64,000 bases of DNA from Lepidostoma basale. Lineage: Eukaryota; Arthropoda; Insecta; Trichoptera; Lepidostomatidae. Both the position numbers and the translations under genes were made by a program. This document shows positions 11,812 through 21,995 of this stretch, in pieces. The stretch spans positions 372,001 to 436,000 of the forward strand of contig JAHDVF020000739.1 of assembly GCA_022606425.2 (NCBI GenBank). The letters are read 5' to 3'. Within the stretch, counting starts at the first letter, position 1. Each line of letters opens with the position of its first letter. Below the pieces are notes generated by a model. The model saw nothing but the letters and a program-made list of their open reading frames with translations. It had not been told where the DNA came from and did not search any database.

Positions 11812-12739
11812 ATGAGATCTCTTAGACGAATGTGTGCACACTCTGTGTATAATAGAGTGTCAAATGAAAATATAGGCTGGTTTTTTAGAGGTATACGAGT
11901 ACAATACATATTCAAAATGAAAAAAAAAACACATTAAAATAATGATAATGTCTATGATATTGGCTTTATTTAATAGATAATTTTATAGCATTATTGTCTA
12001 AATATGATTTAGGGCATATGAGCGCCACGGCTAGCTCGAATGAAGCGCAATCGTGAAGTCCAATTTTCGACAATTGTCGTCTTTGTGGATGCGTATTATC
12101 CACTAGAGTGTACGTGGTGTGAAAACGATCCATGGTCTTCCGAATAACTTGCTCGGATGGACAATCATGTCGACTGTAAAATGGACGTAGTGCACGATAA
12201 GTTTGGCGAACCGAACGATGATTTTCAAAATAAATGTTCAAATTTACAAGTGCTGTTCTGACATCAGTCTATTCATGGTAAAATGGCAAAACATACTGAC
12301 TACAAATCAATTGTCAACTGTCAAATTGACAGTCTGTAGAAACAATGTTGCAAACAAAACCAAACCTCTAAAAAAAACACCCTATATAAGAAGTGAATGC
12401 GGTGCGAATGATGGTGTTATGAACAAAATAATGAAAAGGATATTTAACATGGTTTGGACACATGGAAAGAATGAATGAAGAAGGAATGGTAAAAAAATAT
12501 ATGTTAACGATGTAAATGGATTTAGAAACAGAGGAAGATCGAGAAAAACGTGGCACGATCAAATAAATCAAATATTGAATGTCGGCCACGTGAGGAGTCA
12601 GAGAAATCGACGCGCGTGACACGCGCATGACACGATGTTGAGAAATCGAGAGAAATGTCAGGAAAAAAAAGTACGGCAGTCCATTATTTCTGCATACCCC
12701 TTCGGAGAGTCGGCGTTATGGTTAGTTAGTTAGTTAGTT
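11812..12739 (+). mobile_element. Family-A LINE carrying a nested mariner-type element
   Basis: LINE sequence runs 11812-11874 (GAGATCTCTTAGACGAATG), is broken at AAAATATA, and resumes at 12383 (TATATAAGAAGTGAATGC) through to GGCGTTATGG(TTAG)n at 12739. Other copies read GAAAATATAAGAAGTG at the break, so the break is an insertion with TA duplication. Confidence 0.88.
11875..12382 (-). mobile_element. Deleted mariner/Tc1-type transposon, 508 bp, TA target
   Basis: The ends are an inverted repeat of ~18 bp (GGCTGGTTTTTTAGAGGT against GGGTGTTTTTTTTAGAGGT read from the right) flanked by TA. A minus-strand frame at 12241-11966 reads FENHRSVRQTYRALRPFYSR, then EQVIRKTMDRFHTTYTLVD. This is the N-terminal helix-turn-helix (DUF4817-like) of insect mariner-related transposases. 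The catalytic domain is absent, so the element is non-autonomous. Confidence 0.85.
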
Positions 12740-12825
12740 TATAATTAAATCAAAATAGTTGCAACCCGTGAAATATTCAGGGGATTAAAGATTTTCTACC
12801 CTTTAAATACTTGTAGACTTATTAG

Positions 12826-13078
12826 GGGATTATTTGAGAACTCCGTCATCTTGGAGGATCTTTATGTTTCGAATGGTTATCTTCGATAGCGTCAGCACAG
12901 ACTGTTTTATCTCCCAACACGCAGAACCAACCTGCATCTGGTGATGCCGGCGGGGAGGAGCAAATACGCTGCTGAATATGATCGCTTCGAAGATCGACGT
13001 CTTCATATTGACTTTAGAGAGTATCTTGTTTTCCTAAAGTCTAACCATCTCTCACGCGTTCCTGGTATTTTACTTACT
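12826..13078 (+). mobile_element. Family-B (CR1/Jockey-like) LINE fragment
   Basis: Plus-strand version of the segment encoding YFENSA-LEDV, RQHRLFYLP and ARTNL. Diverged, with small deletions, ending in TTTTCCTAAAG...CTCACGCGTTCCTG like other copies. Confidence 0.8.
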
Positions 13079-13083
13079 TACAT

Positions 13084-13237
13084 ATTTAAACAGCCGTTGT
13101 CGTCCACTGCTGGACATAGGCCTCCCCCATACTTATCCACGTATCCCTATCTTGTGCCTTTGGCATCTAATCGCCAGCAATTCTTCTAATGTTATCGGAC
13201 CATCGTGTGGGGAGTCTCCCTCTGTTTCTTCCGTCTT
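13084..13237 (-). mobile_element. LINE 3' fragment ('CCACTGCTGGACATAGGCC' type)
   Basis: Contains GTCCACTGCTGGACATAGGC, the 3'-terminal coding remnant (CPAVDDN in reverse) of a LINE common in moths and butterflies. Related scraps occur at 27850-27912, 29345-29380 and 36455-36510. Confidence 0.6.
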
Positions 13238-13732
13238 CAAATCAAATCAAATTAAATCAGTTTATTTACTCAAAAGATATTACAAACAGCATAAATGTTT
13301 AAGGCATCAATTGAGTACAGGTAAAATATTATAAAAATACAACATAATACTTTCCAAAGTCAAGAGTATTTGTCCCCTGAACGTACTTTCACTAACATGA
13401 AAAACGTCGATCTCCGAGGAGACCGCGTTCAGCAGACTAATTGCTCTTCCCACCGGCGTCACCAGAGGCAGATTGGTTCTGGCGGCCGGTAGGTAAAACA
13501 ATCTGTGCTGTCGCTGTCGGAGATATCTATCGGGGACAAAAAGACCAACATCCTCCAGTACGGCCGAGTTCTCGAAGTATCCCCTAATTAATCTGAAGAA
13601 ATGGGTTATTAGATGTCCATCGCTTCGAAGCTGTAAAGAATTGGTTCCGAGCATTCCCAGAAGAAATGCCGTGGGATAGAGCCACGGATAACTACCATAC
13701 TCCCTCATGTAGAGATACCTCAGTCATCAGAG
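13238..13732 (-). mobile_element. Family-B LINE, 3' end with readable C-terminus
   Basis: Starts with the (AATCA)n tail and has a minus-strand open frame (13708-13307). The frame contains REYGSYPWLYPTAFLLG, YFENSAVLEDV, PDRYLRQRQHRLFYLP, ARTNLPLVTPVGRAISLLN and IDVFHVSESTF. This is the carboxyl end of a CR1/Jockey-type reverse transcriptase. 5'-truncated. Confidence 0.85.
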
Positions 13733-13799
13733 ATATCTTCGCGGGGTCTCCTCTCTACCACCCTTCTGGTCCATCTATCGTCTAGTATTTTACCTGTTC

Positions 13800-14290
13800 T
13801 CAAATATACGAGTATGCCTTAAACTGTAAATATGAGTGTTGATTCGAAAATTATGTAAAAAAAATGTTTAATCCAATTAGAGCTATTTATTCAATTTTTC
13901 TTGGCGCTCCCGTGCTTCGATAGAAATGGAATGAATGCAATTCGCCACTGACGCATGCGCGTATTCCCGTGACCAAAGCTCCGTGCATGTAACATATTGT
14001 TGTGGTCTTTCTAATAAGAAAACTGCATTCACGGTGCACACGGCAGAACTGCACCACCACCGCCCCGCTCCGCCCATCCGGGGCCCACTTACTGTGACGC
14101 ACCGTGCCTCGTTTCTCTCCAACTGACGTTCAACATTCTAGTTCACATTGCTCTTGACTGCCATTAAAGGTGCCAAGTATCAAATATGAGTTTTTGATTC
14201 CAGTTAGTGTTAAATTCAAAAGCTAATAACTGTGCAAAGAGATTGAATAATAAAGTGTGTTGTATTTGAATAAATACAATTACACTTGGA
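13800..14290. other. Mixed region with a short CpG-rich patch
   Basis: No gene recognised. Bases ~13940-14130 are distinctly CpG- and GC-richer than the flanks and include GACGCATGCGCG, resembling an NRF1-type site. A promoter or a decayed repeat are both possible. Confidence 0.35.
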
Positions 14291-14292
14291 GA

Positions 14293-14605
14293 CTATGATA
14301 TTATTATAAGAGACCAAGAGGCAGATCGAAGAAAAAAATACCAAAAGTTATCTTGGGCTTTTCTTTGCCACATTCTATCCGCGACAGGGACAATGTCGTC
14401 AGCCCATCTTTTTTCGGGTCGGCCCACTCCTCTTTTTATATCCCATGATCTCCATTTGAGGACTCTGGTTGCCCATCGCTCTGTTCCCTGTCTGGCGACA
14501 TGACCTGCCCACTGCCATTTCTGCTTAGCGACAAGGTCCATTATGTCTATGACTTTTGTTCGGCGTTTTATTTCTTCATTTCTTATTTTGTCTTTTAAAC
14601 ATACC
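14293..14605 (-). mobile_element. RTE-like LINE fragment (family C)
   Basis: Minus-strand frame MDLVAKQKWQWAGHVARQGT, then RWATRVLKWR and GRPEKRWADDIV. This is the post-RT tail of an RTE-type LINE. Relatives at 22345-22815 and 58215-58690. Confidence 0.82.
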
Positions 14606-14968
14606 TACACCTAACATTTGTCTTTCCATGGAACTTTGCGCACAACTGCCAATACGGTACATAAACTAAAATGTGCGCAAAGGTCCGTGGACTTATTCAC
14701 ATTCATCATTAAATCGTTGAAATAAATCCTTGGTGTTAGTCTTGTTAAAGAATTAGTGTCAAAATGTTCAATAAAATAACTGGTCCAAGTTAAAGGCATA
14801 AAACTTGGAGAGACATCTCCAGGCGTAATCTAGTACTGTATGATTTGCAGAACCTTTCACAGTGCATTAATAAAGATTTTCTGTTTAATGCTTCCCAATC
14901 TTAATAGATGACGTTAGTGTAGAGTAAACTAAAAAATGTAAAGATAAGTGCAGCATTCTAGCATATAT

Positions 14969-15374
14969 GAGGGCATTAGTTGCAAACCTGGCAAACTCCA
15001 TCATTAGATGTTTTGAGTAAATCGCAAAAAACTGATACGCTAATAAAATGCGCTTTTTTACGATATTTATTTTTTTCACCTCAACCAGTGAGTATTTTGA
15101 AATTAATCAGCCTTGAAATAATCATCATTATGTTGATAATTAAAGTAAAATAATGAATTTCATTTTGGAGTTTGCCAGCTTTGCAACACTCAAGTGGAGG
15201 TTGCCATGTTTGCAACAATCCCTATATTTTAATAGCAATTTTTTTTCAGAATGTAGCCGAATTCGAAACTGAAAATCAATAAAAATTGTGTGCAAATGTA
15301 TTATGAATAAGACCCAATTCATATCTCACTTTTGATTGTTGGTGGAGTTTGCCGGGTTTGCAAATAATACCCTC
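14969..15374. mobile_element. MITE with GAGGG...CCCTC ends and ATAT duplication
   Basis: Terminal inverted repeats of ~31 bp (GAGGGCATTAGTTGCAAACC against GAGGGTATTATTTGCAAACC from the right), 406 bp in all. ATAT lies on both sides (14965-14968, 15375-15378). No coding content. It sits inside a copy of the long-TIR element that also occurs at 28178. Confidence 0.75.
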
Positions 15375-15378
15375 ATAT

Positions 15379-15560
15379 ACATCTTCCAAAAAATTGTCAG
15401 ACGTAGTGGTCGTAAGGGCGGAATGGGGAATGTTGTTAAAACATAAAGCGATCGCTCAACCCAACCAATGACAGGTCATAAGTCCTGCAAGCGCCTCGGC
15501 CACCATATTCTGTTCCCAGAAACCAATTTACATCTTCGTCTCTATTGAGATACAATTAGT
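15379..15560 (+). mobile_element. Partial copy of the long-TIR element found at 28178-29030
   Basis: Reverse complement of 28187-28365 with substitutions. Shared landmarks are CAACCCAACCAATGACAGGTCATAAG and TTCGTCTCTATTGAGATACAATTA. It ends at 15556, before the expected terminus. Confidence 0.75.
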
Positions 15561-15937
15561 CCTTATAATTTCACATTGTTTGCGGGCAACAGTTAGCGAA
15601 ATTTGGTCGAATAATTTGTGTGAAACGATGCACTGTGCGATGTTCAAGTTCAGTGCTAGTGAAGCAAAACTTTTCTCGTGAATGGTTTGACCGCTCCGCA
15701 TTAACTAGTTGATAACTCCGGAGGCTCGATGTAGTATGTAGCACTCGCATTGCTCGTCGAGAACTAGATTTTCAAATCTATTAATACACAAATAAAACGC
15801 ATCAATAAAAATTTAAAAAAATCCCAACAGTTTAAGTGCAAAAAAATAATAATGGTTGTAGATTGGCCGAGTGATTAAGTTTTAGATTTTAATTTGACAA
15901 TTAAATCATTGATAGAAATATAAAATAAAATAAAAAA
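15561..15937 (+). promoter_or_regulatory. Probable lipase 5' UTR / promoter region
   Basis: Lies directly upstream of the signal-peptide exon. An arthropod-style initiator match, TTCAGTGC, occurs at 15650-15657. No TATA box is placed with confidence. Transcription start is inference only. Confidence 0.3.
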
Positions 15938-15992
15938 ATGAACGTATGTAAATTACTATTAAAAACAGTGGTGTGGATTTATCTAATGCAAG
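15938..15992 (+). CDS. Pancreatic-type lipase, exon 1 (signal peptide)
   Basis: Encodes MNVCKLLLKTVVWIYLMQ, a typical signal peptide with a basic start and hydrophobic core. It ends G|GTTAGT, a good donor, leaving one base. That base joins the CT of the exon at 39192 to give Ala and continue in frame, which is the main support for the link. The protein should be secreted or enter the secretory pathway. Intron 1 would be 23.2 kb and contains repeats only. A transcript is needed to confirm the pairing, since short signal exons are easy to mispredict. Confidence 0.65.
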
Positions 15993-16139
15993 GTTAGTCA
16001 ATATGTATTATTTTTAAACTATTTATGATTTATTATATATTTTTTATTACATATAATATATTTTAAGTTGATTTAACCGGTTGTGCCCTTGACCTAGCGT
16101 CATTACGTGTTCTAAATCATGATTAATCACTAATTAATA

Positions 16140-16755
16140 CGAATGAAAACGTCCGTTTTCTAGAAGTTTTATTATATTTCATGTGATTGACGTGTTTCAC
16201 CTGTCTAAGGCATTATCAAATGTGTTAAAAAAGATGATTAATCAATCTAAAATCTATCAACTAATCGGGTGTATAATTAAAATGAATGAAAACGTCTGTT
16301 TTCTTGAAGTTTTATTATATTTTATGTGACTGACATGTTTCACCTGTCTAAGGCATTATCAAATGTGTTAAAAAAGATGATTAATCAAACTAAAATCTAT
16401 TAAAAATATCGGGTAAATAATTAAAACGTATGAAAACGTCTGTTTTCTTGAGTTTTATTATATTTTATGCGAATGACACGTTCCGCCTTTCTAAGGCATT
16501 ATCAAATGTATTTAAAAAAGACGATTAATCACATCTAAAACCTATCATATACATTTAATTATCGGGTATATAGAATTTTAAATACGAATGAAAACGCCTG
16601 TTTTCATTTCAACATGTCATTCCCTTAATAAATAGATATTAAGGGAATGGCATTATTCGCCTTACTAAAGCATAAAATGCCTTAACATCAAGTCGACCAC
16701 ATAAAATACTCGTATAATAAAATTTACAGAAAACAGACGTTTTCATTTGTATAAA
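16140..16755 (+). repeat. Tandem array of ~143-bp units with palindromic heads, closed by an inverted unit
   Basis: Units start at GAATGAAAACGTCCGTTTTC (16139), 16283, 16427 and 16583. Each has GAAAACGTCTGTTTTC, TTTTATTATATTTTATG, GACATGTTTCACCTGTCTAAGG and ATTATCAAATG. The last partial unit meets a reversed copy of the head at 16727-16747 (GAAAACAGACGTTTTC). A self-complementary stretch lies at 16607-16650. Relatives at 10141, 17608 and 36846. Confidence 0.8.
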
Positions 16756-16759
16756 TGAT

Positions 16760-17159
16760 TTAATATTGAGTTTAACAGCAATGGTTAAGACACAATAAAT
16801 AAAAGCATTGTGTAAATTGTTTCTTCAACGACTATGTGAAATTCCATGATAAATTAAACATTGAAAATTTAAAATAACTTTGTTTATAATCCACAAAATA
16901 TATTTTTTTAAATGTGACATGTTTCGGGGGATACCTCCATCTTCAGGTCTAAATATATAATAAAAACTAAACAAAGAAAGACTAATACAAAAAAACGCAT
17001 TTAAAATTCGATACAATACAAAGGAACAATACATTTAAATTTAAAAAATTAACGTGGGCTAGTTGCTATAAGTACTAATAATTATTTTTTATCAGTAAGA
17101 ACTAATACATAATATTAGACAATAATATAAAATTGTAATTTGGAAAAGACATATTTTAT
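16760..17159. other. AT-rich stretch, no gene
   Basis: Contains ACATGTTTCGGGGGATACC at 16918, similar to the arms of the hairpin at 33482 (ACATGTTTCG...GCC), so probably repeat-derived. Confidence 0.4.
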
Positions 17160-17335
17160 CTTCTTCTTCTTCGTTGGCCCTACAGCCCATATCGAGCCTT
17201 AGCCTCCAGTATTCTTCGCCTCCAACTCCTCTGTCCTCCGCTTCGACCCTCCAATCTGACACTCTTAACAATCTTGCTCAATCTCTCCCAACTTCATCCT
17301 CCCATCGCAGCCTTGGTCGTCCGATTGGTCATATT
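17160..17335 (-). mobile_element. LINE fragment (GRPRLRWEDE-type tail)
   Basis: Minus-strand reading gives DDQGCDGRMKLGEIEQDC... and KRRTEELEA, a decayed LINE C-terminal region. Begins with a (TTC)n run at 17160, the reverse of an (AAG)n tail. Confidence 0.55.
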
Positions 17336-17607
17336 TTATATAGAAATTAATAAATGATTAATTTGCATATGATTGGGAATGGGAGCTAGCGAGACTAAAA
17401 GTAGATAAGGAGAAAGGAGACTAAGGTATTTAAGGAGAAAGGAGTAAAAGGAAGAATCTGATTATTAATTATGTTTTCACCCAATTTCACCGTCTTGAGG
17501 ATTTGTAAAGTTTCAAGTGTGTTTAATTTATTGCTATTGTTAATAATGTTATTTATGCTATTGTTCCAGTTTTAATGCCTTAGCTTTCAATAAATATAAA
17601 CTATTGA

Positions 17608-17735
17608 TGAAAACGCCGGATTTCTAGAAGTTTTATTATTATATTTTACATACATATAATGCATTTATGCATATCAAACACGTCTTTCCCATATAATATA
17701 TGGTAAGACTACTAGAAAACAGACGCATTCATCAA
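17608..17735 (+). repeat. Inverted pair of palindromic repeat arms
   Basis: GATGAAAACGCCGGATTTC...AGAAGTTTTATT at 17604 faces CTAGAAAACAGACGCATTCATC ending at 17734. It is a short foldback of the family arrayed at 16140. Confidence 0.65.
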
Positions 17736-18005
17736 TATTTGATCATTATATTTTATTAGAATATTTGGTATCGAGTGTTCCAAATTTTTGAACAAAATTC
17801 CGTTAGTAGGTACTGCAGGCAATAGAAACTTGTACACTTAGGTTATCGATTAATACTCAAATTATTTTTAAATTACATCTTGCGTCGTACAATTAAATAT
17901 TTGTTGATTTTGCTTATCATAGATTCAGATCATTTACGCATTCATATTGAAACATAAAGTGATGAAAAAAAATATGCTTAAAAATAATACAACTTACAAC
18001 AACAA

Positions 18006-18772
18006 GCCATCACGCCATTTCCCCGCAGGGGTAGGCAGAGAGAATGGACCACCACACACACTTCTCTAGCTTCATCCACATTCACATAAAAATGTAGCAT
18101 ATAGTTATGAAATACATGACTATTTGACGAGTGGTCGTGATAGATTCCGGCTCCGAAGATCCAGACTTGAAAGTACAGAGAAAGGTGTTTTTTATAGAGG
18201 ATTCAAATTATTTATCGAACTGCCAAATGAGGTAAGAGATGCCGGTTCTTTTGCGATCTTTCGTCGAAAATGCTTTAAATATGTTGTAAGTACCGATGTT
18301 TAAGGTTTTTGTTGTTTTTTTCATTTGTGTTTTTTTTATATTATTAATTGTTTATAAAATGTTGTTTTAGAAGTTGTAAAATGTTTTTGTAATTTTTATA
18401 ACTTTATTAAATAATATTGTACTTTAATGTAAAATAAGTAAACTAAATATAATACTTGATTAAATAATAAATTAAATTGAATTCATATACGCACGTCGAT
18501 TCTTCCGACTTCTTACATGACTAACTTTTAAAATTTGATTAATTTGATCATGCCATGTTTTCCTCGGTCTACTTCGACTGCGTACCCATTTACATCGTAA
18601 ACGTATACTTTCTTAACCATTCTTTTTCCATCCATGCGCTTCGTATGTCCAAGCCAACACAGCGATCCTTCAATAATTTTATTCATAATACCTTCTTCCA
18701 CTCTACATTCCTTTCTTATATCAGCATTTGAAATTCTGTCGTACATCGTTCTACTACACATACTACAACTAA
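18006..18772 (-). mobile_element. Family-A LINE split by another LINE
   Basis: The 3' part is 18006-18093 (CATCACGCCATTTCCCCGCAGG, lacking its tail). The rest resumes at 18485 and reads to the MCGRTMYDRISNADIRKEC-equivalent region (18772). The 18094-18484 insert belongs to a different LINE. Confidence 0.82.
18100..18484 (+). mobile_element. Non-LTR retrotransposon 3' end (family I), inserted in a family-A copy
   Basis: Plus-strand reading LESTEKGVFYRGFKLFIELP, then EVRDAGSFAIFRRKCFKYVV and a stop near 18303. This resembles the last residues of I/CR1-type RT proteins. An AT-rich 3' UTR follows, ending AAATAATAAATTAAATTGAA. Confidence 0.65.
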
Positions 18773-18945
18773 AACGACCAAATGATTATAAATGAAACAA
18801 AATAAAATGACCGAAGACAGTCAATGGAATTGTCAATAATTGACAATTGAAAGTACTTCAATCGACGCGTCCAATATGCATTTTAGTACTAGCGTACGAG
18901 TATATAAACGATGAAACATTATTTTAATAATCTTTCGGTTTCACT

Positions 18946-19265
18946 TTGAATAATTTAGAACAAGTTAATGAAAATCTCGTTCTGGTTCTGACGGATTTAA
19001 AAGTGTTTTACGAAATGGCGCCAGCCTACATATCTGATTTATGTATTAATGATAGCCCTTACATTAGACAATCTACGCTTCGATCAGCAAACTCCTCGGC
19101 AATAGGCAGATTATTTGAGCCACGGCGCAGCTTGCGGACACATTTCAGAGATCAGGCTGTCGCGGTGGCAGGTCCATCCGCCTGGAATATGCTCCTTCCA
19201 CGCCTCAGATGCATTGACAATCCGACTGATTTTAACTAATTAAAAAACCAATCTTTTCAAAATAT
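18946..19265 (+). mobile_element. LINE C-terminal fragment (APAYISDL...AGPSAWN type)
   Basis: Open frame reading MAPAYISDLCI, then RQSTLRSANSSAIG, LFEPRRSLRTHFRDQAVAVA and GPSAWNMLLPRLR. The AGPSAWN-LP block is the usual carboxyl end of CR1/Jockey/I-type RTs. Upstream sequence is lost. Confidence 0.82.
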
Positions 19266-19374
19266 CACATAAAATATAAACTCAGATGTCAGATGCAGCT
19301 ATCATGACTAAAAAAACATTGTCAAAGCGCCCTTAAGGTGAGTTGTTCACGAAAACAGCGATATACAAATTAAA

Positions 19375-19629
19375 GGCGGGCCACACTGTTTTAAACAAGC
19401 TCGCCACATCGGTCTCCACCGGCGGTTTAAAACTGTGTAGACACTTGTTTGAAACCAAAATTCGTTTGACTTAAACAAACTTTGTGGACGGACGCGCGTT
19501 TAAACACGCATTCCACGTGTGGAGAGCTTGTTTACAACAGTATGTGAACGCTACACCAACCGTGGGCTCCACAGCTCTCCACCAAGGTCACCCCTGTGGA
19601 GAATTTGTTTCAAATAGTGTGGCCCGGCC
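19375..19629. mobile_element. MITE with GGCGGGCCACACT ends
   Basis: The left end GGCGGGCCACACTGTTTTAA matches the right end read in reverse (GGCCGGGCCACACTATTTGAA). The interior is built of further short inverted copies of TTTAAACAAGC and CTCCAC. No clear target duplication and no coding content. Confidence 0.65.
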
Positions 19630-19651
19630 TATATAGTCTAAATATAATTAC

Positions 19652-19955
19652 TATAATGAAAGGAACATTAAGATATGGTATGGAAAGAATGAACGAAGAA
19701 AGAATGGTAAAAATATTATATGTTAACGATGTAAATGGAACCAGAAATAGAGGAAGACCGAGGAAAACGTGGCACGATCAAATAAATCAAATATCGAATG
19801 TCGGCCATGTGAGGATTCAGAAAAATCGACACCCGTGCATGACACGATGTATGAATGTTGAGAAATCGAGAGAAATATGTCAGGAAAGAAAAGTGTGGCA
19901 GTCCATTATTTCTGCCTACCTCTTCGGGAGACGGCGTGATGGTTAGTTAGTTAGT
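19652..19955 (+). mobile_element. Family-A LINE 3' end
   Basis: Encodes NEERMVKILYVNDVNGTRNR, then GRPRKTWHDQINQ, and ends GGCGTGATGG followed by (TTAG)n. Starts abruptly just after the MITE at 19375. Confidence 0.85.
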
Positions 19956-20017
19956 TTTTAATTATTATGCTTCAAAGAAAAAAATAATAAATGTATTTTT
20001 TTTTCATTATTTACAAG

Positions 20018-20128
20018 TCAAATCAAATCAAATCAGTTTATTAACTCAACAGATATTACATACAGCATAAATGTTTCAGGCATCTATCTATTGAATACAT
20101 GTAAAATAGTACAATATATAACCAGTAT
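20018..20128 (-). mobile_element. Family-B LINE tail
   Basis: (AATCA)n followed by GTTTATTAACTCAACAGATATTACA, only the 3' UTR. Confidence 0.75.
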
Positions 20129-20835
20129 CCACATTATGGAGTTCTAGTGCCAACATCATGTATGGAAGTGAAGATTGGAGTTGGCAAAAAAGGGTGAAAC
20201 TAGAATAAATGCAGTAGAAATGAGATCACTGAGAAGAATGTGCGGGAAAGCGATATATGATAGAATACCGAACGACGAAATAAGGAGGAAATGTAAGGCA
20301 GATGATTGCATCATAAATAAAATTAAAAAAGGATCCCTCAGATGGTTTGGACATATGAAACGAATGAACGAGAGAAGAATGGTTAAAAAGTTGTATATCA
20401 AATCAAATCAAATCAGTTTATTTCATCAATAGACATTACAAAATTAATTTTTAAGGCATCTATTGAGAACAGGTAAAATAATATATTGTGTATAGTATAC
20501 TACCAGAAACGGATGAGAGATGTTTCAACATTAGGAAGACAGGATATTCCAGAATTAAGAGTATTTGCCTTCTGAACGTACTTTCACTAATATGAAAGAC
20601 GTCGATAACCGAGGAAAGAGATGTCGTGGAAGACCAAGGAAAGCCTGGTATGACCAAATTAATCAAATACTGAAAGTCGGCCACATTTGAAGTCGAAAAA
20701 ATCGACGAACGTGTATGTTACGATCTATGAATGTGGAGGAATCTAGAGAGGTATGTTAGGACAGAACGGTATGGTGGTCCATCCTCTCTGCCTACGCCGA
20801 CAGGGGAAAGAGCGTGATGATTAGTTAGTTAGTTA
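20125..20835 (+). mobile_element. Family-A LINE split by a family-B copy
   Basis: The coding part 20125-20397 (IMYGSEDWSWQK..., RSLRRMCGKAIYDRIPND) stops at AAGTTGTAT. After the insert it resumes at 20613 (CGAGGAAAGAGATGTCGTGG) and ends GAGCGTGATGATTAGTTAG at 20835. The two parts fit together without loss in the alignment to other copies. Confidence 0.85.
20398..20612 (-). mobile_element. Family-B LINE inserted in a family-A LINE
   Basis: Starts with (ATCAA)n AATCAGTTTATTTC and ends at ATGAAAGACGTCGATAAC. 5'-truncated, minus orientation. No clear target duplication. Confidence 0.82.
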
Positions 20836-20844
20836 CAATATATT

Positions 20845-20905
20845 TTATATATACAACATACCAGGAACGCATGAGAGATGGTTCGACATTAATTAGACAA
20901 GATAC
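20845..20905 (-). mobile_element. Family-B LINE scrap
   Basis: ACATACCAGGAACGCATGAGAGATGGTTCGAC matches the family-B 3' UTR. Confidence 0.6.
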
Positions 20906-21224
20906 TTCAACCATGAAATTTTAAATAATAACATTAATACCATGTATTCTAAAACAAATAAAAATATTTACAATTGAAGCCTGGTTATTTCGAAGGTGCT
21001 AAGTTACTTAAACATAAAACAAATAAGGAGGAAAAAACTGCTTTATACGTTACATCTACACTACATTATTCAATCACTTTTCACCTTTGCACAATTATTA
21101 ACCTTTATGATTAACACAAATTAGAATCTAAAACTCTTTGTTGACTTTTTTGAAATTTGGGATCTTTGCAACGATCAGCCCCCAATAGCCTTATCTGTTC
21201 TGACGCCGGTATAAACCGATTCAT
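20906..21224. other. AT-rich, no gene seen
   Basis: No motif, repeat or frame worth naming. Confidence 0.5.
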
Positions 21225-21790
21225 TGCGCGACGCAGAACTAACCTGCCTTCGGTTATTACGGTATGATGTAGCCAGCAGACTCAACTAGGCAAAGGCAAG
21301 GAGAGCTTTCGCAATTCTTCGCCCTGCATGGCGTTCCAGTATCATTTCGAGAAAGTTCAGGCTCGAAATATTCAACTGTAGAGTTAAAAAAGAGAAAATC
21401 TACCGCGGAAGTTATTGGAAAACTCCAGGTGTTTATGAATAGGTGCCTTCCCTCAATATTCAAGATCTATTGACCCCAAACAGTGTCAAATGCCGTTCTC
21501 TGGACCATGGCAGGTGAAAACCCAATCAGAGAACAAGTTGTTGGACGCAAATGGCTGTGGATCGGTTATACCTTGAGACGAAACCCAGCCTGCATCGCTC
21601 AGGACGCACTAGACTGGTCCCATATGGGGGGAAAGAGGAAGCGAGGCAGCCCCCCTGCAGGACGAGGTTGAAGCAGCAGGTTTCACTTGGAATGATGTTA
21701 GGCATCAGGTGTGCGATAGAGTCGGGTGGAGAAGGTTCCTTGAGGCCCTATGCACCACGGAGGTGTGACAGGACAACAAGAAGAATAAGA
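21225..21790 (+). mobile_element. LINE C-terminal fragment (RKW-W-IGHTLR family E)
   Basis: Reading across frameshifts: KLQVFMNRCLPSIF, then VSNAVLW, EQVVGRKWLWIGYTLRRNPA, IAQDALDW and GKRKRGSPP. This is a decayed RT tail of a widespread invertebrate LINE type. A second copy is at 55100-55320 on the minus strand. Confidence 0.78.
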
Positions 21791-21995
21791 ATGTGGCAAT
21801 TTTTATTTATTTATATTTTTTTATTACCGAGAAGCCTCTTCCTCCTCGCGTCGCCTCTTTGACATTGCCATATTTGAAATTCTTGCTGGAACTAATTATA
21901 TTTTCAATTTATAACTAATATTTGTACTATATAAATATATACTATATCTCATTTCTTTAAGCAATGTCAAAATTTCCGGGACTGGTTTTGAATTA

